From: Acidobacteriota bacterium
Lineage (GTDB): Bacteria > Acidobacteriota > Vicinamibacteria > Vicinamibacterales > JAFNAJ01
NCBI GenBank assembly: GCA_023384575.1
Contig: JAHDVP010000034.1
Location: 1 to 59,754, forward strand
DNA length: 59,754 bases
Direction of reading: 5' to 3'
Below the pieces are notes generated by a model, which made no database searches, was not told where the DNA came from, and worked only from the letters and a program-made list of their open reading frames with translations. Both the position numbers and the translations under genes were made by a program. Of the stretch, positions 7,872-16,436 are shown piece by piece (within the stretch, counting starts at the first letter, position 1; each line of letters begins with the position of its first letter).

Positions 7872-9785
7872 TCACGCCCCCGCACCGGGGCTGAAGGGGA
7901 TCACCTCGCCGGCGGGCGGGCGCTCGGGCTGGAGCGTCGGCACGAGGCGCCCGAGCAGATGACGCGTCGCCGCCTCGTCGTTGGCGAGCGCCGCTGCCGC
8001 GAGTTCCTGTAACACGTGGCTCAGCGTCGACGGCTCGGGGACGTGGTGCGACACGAGACGCCGCACGTGCGGCACGCCACTCGGCTCGACCCGCTCGTCG
8101 GCGCCGACCAGCACCTCTTCGAGCTTCTCGCCTGGCCGCCGGCCGACGAAGACGATGGGAATCTCCACGTCGGGCACGTAGCCCGCCAGCCTGATCATCT
8201 GCCGCGCGAGGTCGACGATGGCCACCGGCTCGCCCATGTCGAGCACGTAGACCACGCCGTGGCCCGAGAGCGCGGCGGCGTGCTGCACGAGCTCGACGGC
8301 TTCGGCGATCAGCATGAAGTAGCGCCGCATCCCGGCATCGGTCACCGTCACCGGGCCACCCTCGCGGATCTGCCGCAGGAACGTCGGGACGACGCTGCCG
8401 CTGCTGCCGAGCACGTTGCCGAACCGCACGGCCGTGAACGACGTCGCGCTCGACGCGAGCAGCGACTGCACGATCATCTCCGCCACGCGCTTGGTCGCGC
8501 CCATCACGCTCGCTGGATCGACCGCCTTGTCGCTCGAGATGAGGATGAAGCGCTCGACGCCGGCGAGGTCGGCCGCCCGCGCGGTGGTCAGCGTGCCGAG
8601 CACGTTGTTCTTCACCGCTTCGCACGGGTGCCGGTCCATGAGCGGCACGTGCTTGTGCGCGGCCGCGTGGAAGACGACGTCGGGACGATGCCGTTCCATG
8701 ATCTGGCGCATGCGCGCCGAGTCGGTGACGTCGGCGACGAGCGGCACCTGGTCGCTGCCCGCCGGCGCGCGGAGCGTTTCGGTGAGCGTGAAGAGGGCGT
8801 GCTCGTGGCGCTCGACCATCACGATCGAGGCCGGACCGAGCCGCGCGATCTGCCGGCACAACTCGCTGCCGATCGACCCGCCGGCACCGGTCACAAGCAC
8901 GCGCCGGCCGGCCACGAGCGCGCGCACGGGTGCCGGGTCGAGGCCGACGACCGGACGCGACAGCAGGTCCTCGAGCGCGAGGCTGCGAATCTGCGCGACC
9001 TCGACATGGCACTCGGGCAGCTCGCGCAGATCGGGCAGCGTCTTGATCGCGACGCGATACGGCTGGAGCGCGGTCAGGACGCCGCGGCGGACGTCGAGGC
9101 TCGCGCTCGGCATGGCGAGCAGGACTTCGTCAGGCGCGACCCGCGCCATGACCTCGGGCAGCACGTCGCGCCCGCCGAAAACGCGCACGCCGTGGATCCG
9201 GAGACCCCGCTTGGCGGGGTGGTCGTCGATGAACCCGACCGGCCGGTAGCGCGACTCGCGCCGCTGCTGCATGTCCCGCACGATCATCTCGCCGGCGTCG
9301 CCCGCCCCGAACACCAGCACACGCTTCTCGGCGAGGTCGTCGTCGACGCCGCGCCGGCCGAAGTCGCGGGGAAGCCGCTGCGACAGCCGCACTGCACCGA
9401 GCAGGACGCCGAGCAGCAGGGCGTCGAGCACGAGCACGACCGGGGGAAAGGCCTGCGCAACGCCGACGAGGCGCACCAGACCGGCGATGGCGAGGCTGCC
9501 GAGCCCGACGCCGCCGGCTACCGCGAGCGACTCGCGCACGCCGGCATAGCGCCACAGGCCGCTGTAGAGGCCAAACGGCCAGAAGGCGAGCGCGCGCACG
9601 GCCAGCAGCCACGGCAGCAGCGCGACCCACGCCTGCCACGCCGCGTCGGGCATGGCGCCGTCGTGGAAGAGCCACAGGGCGCCCCAGCTCGTGAAGCCGG
9701 CGAGCGCCACCTGCCCGACGCCGATGAGCCCCTGGCGGAGCGAGTGTGTGCGCGACATGATCGGCGCCGACGGGCGCGACGGCAT
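7872..9785 (-). CDS. FlaA1/CapD-type nucleotide-sugar 4,6-dehydratase
   Basis: A 637-residue membrane enzyme of the CapD/WbpM/FlaA1 type, which makes UDP-4-keto-6-deoxy sugars for O-antigen or capsule. The N-terminal ~150 residues carry about four helices. A first Rossmann domain follows with VFGAGDAGE and GFIDDHPAKRG. The catalytic short-chain dehydrogenase domain starts at about residue 300 with VLVTGAGGSIGSE; HAAAHKHVPLM and the SSDKAV(x5)GATKR segment are present, in place of the classic YxxxK, as expected for this group. The ATG at 9785 has AGGG a little upstream; the ATG at 9758 is an alternative. The open frame continues far upstream into the antisense of asnB, but that part is not coding. 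It is divergent from asnB. Confidence 0.9.
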   Translation of the reverse strand: MPSRPSAPIMSRTHSLRQGLIGVGQVALAGFTSWGALWLFHDGAMPDAAWQAWVALLPWLLAVRALAFWPFGLYSGLWRYAGVRESLAVAGGVGLGSLAIAGLVRLVGVAQAFPPVVLVLDALLLGVLLGAVRLSQRLPRDFGRRGVDDDLAEKRVLVFGAGDAGEMIVRDMQQRRESRYRPVGFIDDHPAKRGLRIHGVRVFGGRDVLPEVMARVAPDEVLLAMPSASLDVRRGVLTALQPYRVAIKTLPDLRELPECHVEVAQIRSLALEDLLSRPVVGLDPAPVRALVAGRRVLVTGAGGSIGSELCRQIARLGPASIVMVERHEHALFTLTETLRAPAGSDQVPLVADVTDSARMRQIMERHRPDVVFHAAAHKHVPLMDRHPCEAVKNNVLGTLTTARAADLAGVERFILISSDKAVDPASVMGATKRVAEMIVQSLLASSATSFTAVRFGNVLGSSGSVVPTFLRQIREGGPVTVTDAGMRRYFMLIAEAVELVQHAAALSGHGVVYVLDMGEPVAIVDLARQMIRLAGYVPDVEIPIVFVGRRPGEKLEEVLVGADERVEPSGVPHVRRLVSHHVPEPSTLSHVLQELAAAALANDEAATRHLLGRLVPTLQPERPPAGEVIPFSPGAGA

Positions 9786-9890
9786 GGTAGCAGAGCCCTG
9801 CCGGGCGGCGCGCGTCGGATTCGGTCGGGTCGCGGCTCGTGAGAGACTAGCGAGGGTTCGCTTGGGCTGCCTTCGACTTCGCGAGGGACG

Positions 9891-9955
9891 CCCCGGCGCG
9901 ACGACTGCGGCGACGCCCGCCGGGGCTGAAACCCGGCGCGACGGCTGCGGCCACG
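9891..9955. repeat. 40 bp period direct repeat with GGGGCTGAAACCC core
   Basis: Two 25 bp copies, 9891-9915 and 9931-9955, agree at 22 of 25 positions. Between them is CGCCGGGGCTGAAACCCGGCG, a palindromic core of the same dispersed family as 2859-2914 and 23082-23103. It lies in the divergent gap between the CapD-type gene and asnB. Confidence 0.65.
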
Positions 9956-9989
9956 TCCAGAGGGTGGAAGGCCGTGTAGGCCAGCAGCC

Positions 9990-10025
9990 TGTAGTCGACA
10001 GCCTGTAGCCTGTACTGTAGCCAGA
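9990..10025. repeat. AGCCTGTAG heptamer-type repeat
   Basis: Several AGCCTGTA(G) words, spaced 7 to 14 bp apart, run up to the asnB promoter area. They are the reverse complement of the GGCTACAGG words seen at other loci. A possible -10 box, TACTGT, lies inside the run at about 10013. Confidence 0.55.
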
Positions 10026-10049
10026 TCCTCGGACCGGAGACCAGCCACG

Positions 10050-11930
10050 ATGTGCGGAATCGCGGGCAAGGTGACGAACGGTGGCGACCCCGCCGCCGCT
10101 CGGGTCGTGGTCGAAGCGATGTGCGGCGCCCTCGCCCACCGCGGCCCCGATGGTGCCGGTGTCGAGATCGTCGACGAGGCCGTGCTCGGCCATCGCCGGC
10201 TCGCGATCATCGACCTGTCGGATGCGGCCGCGCAGCCCATGCGCAGCGCCGACGGCCGCGCGGTCGTCGTCTTCAACGGTGAGATCTACAACTTCGGCGA
10301 GCTGCGCCGCGACCTCGAGGGGCTCGGCCACACGTTCCGCACGCGGTCGGACACGGAAGTCCTGCTCGCCGCCTACCGGCAGTGGGGCCGCGACTGCCTG
10401 TCGCGCCTGCGGGGCATGTTCGCCTTCGCCATCTGGGACCGCGACGCGCGGCGGCTGTTCGCCGCGCGCGATCGGCTCGGCAAGAAGCCGTTCCTTTATG
10501 CGGCGACCGACGGCGGGCTGACCTTCGGATCGGAGCTTCGCGCCCTGGTGGCCGATCCGGCCGTCGCGCGCACGCCCGATCCCGATGCCATCAACGACTT
10601 CCTGTCGTACGGCTACGTGCCGGCGCCGCGCACCGGCTTCGCGGGCGTCTCGAAGCTCCCGCCGGCGCACTGGCTGGAATACCAGGAGGGCCGGGTCACA
10701 ACGGGCTGCTACTGGACGCTGTCGTACGAGCCCAAACACGATCTGTCCGACGATGAGGCGGCGGAGGGCGTGCTCGCGCGCCTGCGCGAAGCCGTGGCCC
10801 TGCGCCTGATCAGCGACGTGCCGCTCGGCGCCTTCCTCTCTGGCGGCGTCGACTCGTCGGTGGTCGTCGCCCTCATGGCCGAGCATGGCGCCGTGCGCAC
10901 CTTCTCGATTGGCTTCGAGGAGAAGGAGTACGACGAGCGCCAGTACGCGCGGGCCGTGGCGCGGCACTGCGCGACCGAGCACGAGGAGTTCGTCGTGCGG
11001 CCCGCCGTCGAGGACCTGCTGCCGTCGCTCGTCCGTCACTACGGCGAGCCTTACGCCGACTCTTCGGCCATCCCCACCTGGTATCTGGCGCAGATGACCC
11101 GTCGTCACGTGACCGTCGCGCTCAATGGCGACGGCGGCGACGAGTCGTTCGGTGGGTACGAGCGGTACCTCGCCGCGGTCGTGGCCGGCCGGACGGAGCG
11201 CGTGCCGCGCTGGGTGCGCCGCGCCGGTTCGCGCGCGGTCAAGCTCGTGAACCGGCGGCCACGCAAGGATGCCCTGCTGCACCGGCTCGACCGGTTCTTC
11301 GAGGCGCTCGACGAGACGCCGCCCCGCCGCTACGGCCGCTGGGTCGGGTATTTCTCGAACCCCCAGAAGGCCGCGCTGCTGACACCGGCGTTCGCCGAAC
11401 GCCTCGTGAGGCCCGACTCGATGCAGGCGCTCGACGACGCGTATGCCGCCGGCGACGCGCGCGCCCTGCTCGACAAGACAATGCACGCCGACGTGTTGAC
11501 GTACCTGCCGGGCGACCTGCTGCCCAAGGTCGACATCGCGTCGATGGCGCACTCGCTCGAGGCGCGGTCGCCGCTGCTCGACCACGAGGTCGTGGAGTTC
11601 TGCGCGCGGCTGCCCGTGTCGATGAAGGTCCGGGGACGGACGACCAAGTACCTGCTGAAGAAGATCGCGCGCACGCTCGTGCCCGCCGAGGTCGTCGACC
11701 GGCCGAAGCGGGGCTTCGGGGTGCCCGTGGACCACTGGCTGCGCGCGGAGCTGCGCGAACTGGCCGACGACTGCCTCTTCTCGCCGCGTGCCTCGGGACG
11801 GGGCTACTTCGAGCCCGCGCTCGTCCGCCAGGTCTGGCAGCGTCACCAGGACGGCACCGGGCGCTACCAGCACCTGCTCTGGAACCTGCTGATGCTCGAG
11901 CTGTGGCACAGGGAGTTCATCGACTCGTGA
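10050..11930 (+). CDS. asnB: Glutamine-dependent asparagine synthase (AsnB type)
   Basis: A 626-residue class II glutamine amidotransferase. Cys2 (after Met removal the N-terminal nucleophile) releases ammonia from glutamine in the first ~220 residues, shown by MCGIAGK, HRGPDG and NGEIYN. The synthetase half has the ATP-pyrophosphatase loop SGGVDSS at 264-270 and the later NGDGGDE and SIGFEEKEYDE segments. Length and motifs fit AsnB. Inside a polysaccharide cluster such proteins may amidate a sugar acid instead of aspartate, as WbpS-like enzymes are proposed to do; sequence alone does not decide. The start is preceded by CGGAGACC. It overlaps the next gene by 4 bp (GTGA), heading a four-gene operon 10050-15449. 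Confidence 0.9.
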   Translation: MCGIAGKVTNGGDPAAARVVVEAMCGALAHRGPDGAGVEIVDEAVLGHRRLAIIDLSDAAAQPMRSADGRAVVVFNGEIYNFGELRRDLEGLGHTFRTRSDTEVLLAAYRQWGRDCLSRLRGMFAFAIWDRDARRLFAARDRLGKKPFLYAATDGGLTFGSELRALVADPAVARTPDPDAINDFLSYGYVPAPRTGFAGVSKLPPAHWLEYQEGRVTTGCYWTLSYEPKHDLSDDEAAEGVLARLREAVALRLISDVPLGAFLSGGVDSSVVVALMAEHGAVRTFSIGFEEKEYDERQYARAVARHCATEHEEFVVRPAVEDLLPSLVRHYGEPYADSSAIPTWYLAQMTRRHVTVALNGDGGDESFGGYERYLAAVVAGRTERVPRWVRRAGSRAVKLVNRRPRKDALLHRLDRFFEALDETPPRRYGRWVGYFSNPQKAALLTPAFAERLVRPDSMQALDDAYAAGDARALLDKTMHADVLTYLPGDLLPKVDIASMAHSLEARSPLLDHEVVEFCARLPVSMKVRGRTTKYLLKKIARTLVPAEVVDRPKRGFGVPVDHWLRAELRELADDCLFSPRASGRGYFEPALVRQVWQRHQDGTGRYQHLLWNLLMLELWHREFIDS

Positions 11931-12913
11931 CCCGGCCGCCTCCGCTCTCCGTCGTCATGCCGGTGCGCAACGCGGCGCCCTTTCTCGAAGCGTGCGTGAG
12001 GAGCATCCTCGCCCAGACGTTCGCCGACTTCGAGTTCGTGATCTTCGACGACGGCTCGACCGACCCATCGAGCGCGATGCTGGCGTCGTGGGCCGTGCGT
12101 GAGCCGCGCGTGCGGGTGGTGCGGTCGGAGACGTCGCTCGGCCTCGTCGGCAGCAGCAACGCCGCGGTCCGGGCCAGCCGGGCGCCCATCGTCGCCCGCA
12201 TGGATGCCGACGACGTGGCGCACCCCGACCGCCTTGCCGAGCAGTACGCCATCCTGGCGCGCGAACCGGACGCCGTGCTCGTCGGCACCGTCTTCGAAGG
12301 CATCGATGCGAGGGGCCGGACGGTGCGTTCTCCCGACCGCTGGCGACTGCTCCGCCCGTCGCCCTTCGCGCCGTTCCCGCACGGATCGATCATGTTCCGG
12401 CGCGGCGCGTTCGACGCCATCGGCGGGTACGATCCGCGCGCGGAGTACTGGGAGGACCTCGACCTGTTCCGGCGCCTCGCGGCACGCGGGCGGGTCTTCG
12501 TGCTGCCACAGGCGCTCTATCGCTACCGTTTCCATGCCAGCAGCGTGCGTCTCGCCGACCGGCCCGCCGAGGTCGAGCGCGCGGTCGCCCGCATGTGGCG
12601 GACGGTGGCGCCGCGTCGCCGCGCGGGCGGTGCGGGCGAGGACCAGGCCGAGGACGAGCGCGACCCGCGCGTGCTCTACTCGCTCGCCGCGTCGCGCCTG
12701 TGGGCCGGCCACGATCCTCACCTGTGGCCGCGGCTGCGCTGGCGCGCGCTCGCGAGCGCCGACCCCATCGTCGCCGGCATCTTCGGCGTGGCTGCGGCGG
12801 CCTCCGTGAGCCCACGGGCCGCGCGGTTCGCGCTGGCGACCATCATCGCCGCGCGCGACCGGCTCGCCGGCTGGCGCATCGGCAGGGAGCCCAGGGAATG
12901 GCACTTCGCGTAG
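11927..12913 (+). CDS. GT2-family glycosyltransferase
   Basis: A 328-residue GT-A fold enzyme. The N-terminal LSVVMPVRNAAPFL strand, the FDDGSTD motif near residue 44 and the DxD-like RMDADD near residue 90 are typical of GT2 transferases using a nucleotide-sugar and a divalent metal. GSIMFRR and YWEDLDLFRRL follow, matching the acceptor-side ED motif. The GTG start at 11927 overlaps the asnB stop, so translation is probably coupled. The C-terminal ~80 residues are Arg/Ala rich and hydrophobic and could lie along the membrane. It is in an operon with asnB, the oxidoreductase and the AlkP-like gene. Confidence 0.9.
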   Translation: MTRPPPLSVVMPVRNAAPFLEACVRSILAQTFADFEFVIFDDGSTDPSSAMLASWAVREPRVRVVRSETSLGLVGSSNAAVRASRAPIVARMDADDVAHPDRLAEQYAILAREPDAVLVGTVFEGIDARGRTVRSPDRWRLLRPSPFAPFPHGSIMFRRGAFDAIGGYDPRAEYWEDLDLFRRLAARGRVFVLPQALYRYRFHASSVRLADRPAEVERAVARMWRTVAPRRRAGGAGEDQAEDERDPRVLYSLAASRLWAGHDPHLWPRLRWRALASADPIVAGIFGVAAAASVSPRAARFALATIIAARDRLAGWRIGREPREWHFA

Positions 12914-13923
12914 GGGTCGTCGGCCTCGGCGCTCGCGGACTCGACTGGGCCAGAGTGCTGCGGTCGTCGGCGGTGGCCTCGTTCGCTGGCGCCTGCGAGG
13001 TCGACGCCGGTGTGCGCATGCGCGCGTCTGCCGATCCGGCGCTCTCAGGACACCCGATCGAGGCCGATCTGGCGTCGCTGGCCGGGTCGCACGCGCCCGA
13101 CGCGGTCGTCGTCGCGACACCTCCGCAGTCTCACGTGCCGGTCGTGGAAGAAGCCCTCGAGCGAGGCCTTGCCGTGCTGGTCGAGAAGCCGTTCACGCTC
13201 GACCTCGCGTCGGCCGTCCGCCTCGTGCGACTCGCGGAGGCGCGCCGCGTGCCGCTGCTCGTCGCGCAGAACTATCGCTACATGCGCGCGCACCGCACGG
13301 TGCGCCGCCTCGTCGGCGACGGAGTGCTCGGCCGGCTGTCGGCGGTCACCTGCCACTACTGGCGGGCCTCGCACGTCGTCAACGCGGGGCTCGCGGCGCT
13401 CGAGGCGTCGGCGCTGTGGGAGACGGGCGTGCACCACCTCGACGCGCTTCGCCACGTCCTCGGCCGGCGGGTCGTCGGCGTCGCGGCCGACGTGTCGGCC
13501 GCGCCGTGGACGAAAGCGCTTCGCGGGACGTCGGCCCGCGTGCTGCTCGAGTTCGAGGGCGGCGTCGGTGGCGAGTACAGCGTGTCGTGGGACGCGCCCG
13601 GCCACGAGTTCTTCGAGGCCGGGCAGCAGTTCTACCAGCGGCTCACCGGCGAGCGCGGCACGCTGCACGTGGTGCAGCGCTGGCTCGTGCTGTGCCTCAC
13701 CGGGCGGTGGCCGCGGCTCGTCTCGCGCGGCCGCCGGGCCGAGCCCGAGGAGGCGGTGCTGCTGCGGCAACTGGCGCAGGCCGCAGGCGAGGGCACCGAC
13801 CCGGAGTGCTCGGGTCGAGACAATCTGGAGACGATGGCCATGCTCGAGGCGTGCATGGCCTCGTGGAGGACCCGGCGCTGGGTCGACCCGCAGGCCCTGC
13901 TCGGTGAGGCCCTGGCGTCATGA
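12898..13923 (+). CDS. Gfo/Idh/MocA-family oxidoreductase
   Basis: A 341-residue NAD(P)-dependent oxidoreductase. The N-terminal Rossmann fold has GVVGLGARGLDWA and the strand VVVATPPQSH followed by VEKPFTLD, whose Lys is the usual catalytic Lys of this family. The second domain has ETGVHHLDALRHVLG, with the conserved His near residue 180. Such enzymes oxidise or reduce a sugar hydroxyl or ring carbon, often in nucleotide-sugar or glycan pathways, which suits the setting. The ATG at 12898 lies 16 bp inside the preceding gene and has AGGGA just upstream. Its stop overlaps the next start by 4 bp (13920-13923). Confidence 0.88.
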   Translation: MALRVGVVGLGARGLDWARVLRSSAVASFAGACEVDAGVRMRASADPALSGHPIEADLASLAGSHAPDAVVVATPPQSHVPVVEEALERGLAVLVEKPFTLDLASAVRLVRLAEARRVPLLVAQNYRYMRAHRTVRRLVGDGVLGRLSAVTCHYWRASHVVNAGLAALEASALWETGVHHLDALRHVLGRRVVGVAADVSAAPWTKALRGTSARVLLEFEGGVGGEYSVSWDAPGHEFFEAGQQFYQRLTGERGTLHVVQRWLVLCLTGRWPRLVSRGRRAEPEEAVLLRQLAQAAGEGTDPECSGRDNLETMAMLEACMASWRTRRWVDPQALLGEALAS

Positions 13924-15449
13924 GCGCTACCCGGATGCTCGCCCAGCCGGTCGTGGCCATTGCCATCGACGCCGCCGAGCGACGCGTCATCCTGCGCCTC
14001 GCGGCCGAGGGACGGCTGCCGGCGCTCGCGCGTCTTCTCGAAACCGGCCGGTGGGGGACGGTGCGGGCGCCGGCCGATATCGGCAGCGGCGCCGTGTGGC
14101 CCACGTTCACCACCGGAGACCCGCCCGACCGCCACGGCATCTTCGGCGAGTACTCCTGGGATGCGGCCGGGATGGCGCTGCGGCGGCCCACGTTCGACCA
14201 CCTCGATCCGTTCTGGCGCGGGCTGGCCGAGCGCGGACGGCGAGTCACGGTGGTCGACGTGCCCTTTGCCCCCGTGCTCGGGCACGAACGCCTCGTCGAG
14301 ATTGCCGACTGGGGGGCGCACGACTGGTTCGGAGGCGCGCCGGTCGTGCGGCCGCCAGAGGTCGAAGCGGCACTCACCGGTCTGCTCACACCAAGGCACC
14401 CGCTCGTCGCGGGGCCCATCGACGCCGGCGGGCCTGGCGACGTCGCCGGCCTGACGCACCTCGTCCGGGCGCTCATCGCCGGGGTGCGGCAGCGGGGCGC
14501 GCTCGTCGAGCGCCTGCTCGAGGTCGCGCCGGCCGATCTGCTGCTCGTCGTCTTCACCGAGGCCCACCGCGCGTCGCACCTGCTCTGGCACACGCTCGAC
14601 ACGACGCACCCGGCGTGGCGCGAGGATCTCGGCGTTCTGCCCGAGGAAGTGATGACCGGCCTCGTCGACCTCTTCGCGACGATCGACGCGCAGGTGGATC
14701 GCATCGTGCGGCATGCCGGCGTCGACGCGCCCGTCGTCGTGTTCGCGCTGCACGGCATGCAGCCGGCACGCGGCATCCCGGCGTTTCTCAACGACGTGCT
14801 CGAGCACTGGGGGTTCGCCGCCCGCCGGCAGTGGTGGCAGCAATCGCCGCGCGAGGTCGCGGGCGCGGCGCTGAAGGCGCTGAAGCAGCGCCTCCCCGCG
14901 TCGCTCAAGGCGGCGTACTACCGGCGCGTGCCGAAGTCGGTGACGTTCCAGCTCGCGCAGCCCTCGATGCCGATGCCGCCGTGGCACTGGGCGCGAACGC
15001 GCGCCTTCGCCCTGCCGACCGACCAGCACGGCTGGATTCGCGTGAACCTGGCGGGCCGCGAAGCGCGAGGGTCGGTGCCGGCCTCGGCGTACGAAGCGGT
15101 CTGCTTCGAGCTCAAAGCGCGCCTGCAGGCGCTGTCGTCAGACGAGGGCCCGCTCGTGCACGACGTCGTGCTGACCGCTGAGCAGGCCGGCGCACCGCCG
15201 CGATGGCTGCCCGATCTCGTCGTCCACTGGACACGGCGTACCTGGCGTCCGCGCCTGCGGGTGGTCGACCCGCCCATCGAGGCGACGCCGGTCGGGCTCA
15301 AGTTCGTGGCGCAGCACGACGAGGCCGGTTTCTTCGTGGGTACGGGGGGCGGCATCGACTTGTGGCCCGACGTGGTCGACGCTGCCGACCTGGGCGCGCG
15401 GCTCAGCGAGGTGGTCGACACCGTCGCCGCGAGAGCCCGGCCGGGCTGA
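13920..15449 (+). CDS. AlkP-superfamily phosphohydrolase-like protein, ligands partly lost
   Basis: A 509-residue protein of the alkaline-phosphatase/nucleotide-pyrophosphatase superfamily. The first metal Asp (AIAIDAAE) and the nucleophile region WPTFTTGDPPDRHGI are clear. The C-terminal NLAGREARGSV matches the family's usual NxxGRE motif. Two metal-binding motifs look altered: the expected D-x-x-x-H segment reads TEAHRASHLLWH, and the usual SDHG reads ALHGM. It may therefore be catalytically changed or inactive. There is no signal peptide, so it is cytoplasmic. Its place as last gene of the asnB-GT2-oxidoreductase operon suggests a role in handling a phosphorylated or lipid-linked saccharide; that is inference. 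Confidence 0.75.
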   Translation: MSATRMLAQPVVAIAIDAAERRVILRLAAEGRLPALARLLETGRWGTVRAPADIGSGAVWPTFTTGDPPDRHGIFGEYSWDAAGMALRRPTFDHLDPFWRGLAERGRRVTVVDVPFAPVLGHERLVEIADWGAHDWFGGAPVVRPPEVEAALTGLLTPRHPLVAGPIDAGGPGDVAGLTHLVRALIAGVRQRGALVERLLEVAPADLLLVVFTEAHRASHLLWHTLDTTHPAWREDLGVLPEEVMTGLVDLFATIDAQVDRIVRHAGVDAPVVVFALHGMQPARGIPAFLNDVLEHWGFAARRQWWQQSPREVAGAALKALKQRLPASLKAAYYRRVPKSVTFQLAQPSMPMPPWHWARTRAFALPTDQHGWIRVNLAGREARGSVPASAYEAVCFELKARLQALSSDEGPLVHDVVLTAEQAGAPPRWLPDLVVHWTRRTWRPRLRVVDPPIEATPVGLKFVAQHDEAGFFVGTGGGIDLWPDVVDAADLGARLSEVVDTVAARARPG

Positions 15450-15626
15450 CACCTGAAGCTGGGCTGCCAACCCCAATGTGACAATCCGGCTGGCGGCCTG
15501 GTGGAGACCTCGGCGATCTTCATCGTGCCGGCCGGGAGCCGCTGGCCGCTCGTCGCGAGCCGAACGTCGTCTCGGCTCCCGCAACCGTGGCCCTGGCAGG
15601 TCGACGGGTGTGGCGCGTTCCGGCTC

Positions 15627-16436
15627 TCAGGGCCGCACGTCGCGGAGCGTGGCGCTGAAGGTCCCGACAGGAAGCTGCGCCTCCATCCGGATCGGAAGGC
15701 GACGGGCGTCGGCCGAGACGTACACCACGATGCCGCGGGCGGCCTCGCGACGCTCGTCGGCGTCGACGATCTCGGGGACGAGCTTCCACGCGTCGCGTGC
15801 CCCGATGGGCGTCGCGATCGTCTCGCGACCGTCGACTCGCACGCGCACGTGGTAGATCGCGCCTGAGTCGCTCACGCGCAGAGTTTCGGACGCCCCGGCG
15901 CGCATGGGCAGGCGCCGGATCGCATGGAGCGCCGACAGTGCGTCGTGCGTCTGCGCACCGGTCGCGACCTCCTGCGACACCACGGTGGCCGTGTGGACCT
16001 CGTACCGGGCGCGGCCACGCGCCTGGTCGAAGGTCGTGACCTTCGTGCGCCGCCGGTTGCCCTCGCGGCTCACGATCTCCGCCCGGCGCGGCAGCCACGT
16101 GCGCGTGTCGACGAGCGTCACGGCCCGGTAGTGCAGCGTGTAGAGCCGCTGGAGCAGCGCGATGGGCTCGCCTTCGGCGACGAGGCGATAGACCGGCGAG
16201 CCGTCGCGATCGCCGTCGCGCGCCTCGACGGTCACCGTCGCGGTGCCCGCGGTGACGAGGCCCGACCAGCCGATGTCGTACACGAGCTGTTCGCCGACGA
16301 CGAAGGCCCCGGCCGGCTCGGCTCTCGCCGCCGGCGCCTGGCGGGTCGCCGGGGCCTGGGCGGCGAGCCAGGCCATGGCCGCGATGCCGACGACGCCGGC
16401 CGCCAGCACGAGGCGCGGGGCGCTGGCCACGTTCAC
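15627..16436 (-). CDS. DUF3108-domain exported protein
   Basis: A 269-residue protein with an N-terminal hydrophobic segment (about residues 8-27) that acts as signal peptide or anchor, then a Pro/Ala linker. From about residue 45 it is a beta-rich DUF3108 domain: FVVGEQLVYDIGW, YRLVAEGE, the RRAEIVSREG strand and late RMEAQLPVGTFSATL. DUF3108 proteins are periplasmic or outer-membrane associated with unknown function; the fold resembles lipoprotein-carrier-like beta sheets. The start overlaps the stop of the upstream methyltransferase gene by 4 bp, so the two form an operon. The 177 bp after its stop hold no gene that I can see. Confidence 0.8.
   Translation of the reverse strand: MNVASAPRLVLAAGVVGIAAMAWLAAQAPATRQAPAARAEPAGAFVVGEQLVYDIGWSGLVTAGTATVTVEARDGDRDGSPVYRLVAEGEPIALLQRLYTLHYRAVTLVDTRTWLPRRAEIVSREGNRRRTKVTTFDQARGRARYEVHTATVVSQEVATGAQTHDALSALHAIRRLPMRAGASETLRVSDSGAIYHVRVRVDGRETIATPIGARDAWKLVPEIVDADERREAARGIVVYVSADARRLPIRMEAQLPVGTFSATLRDVRP

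Noticed and set aside
9786-11909. Upstream extension of the CapD-type frame to 1345 codons
   Set aside because: The extension is antisense to asnB; the CapD-type protein is complete from 9785.
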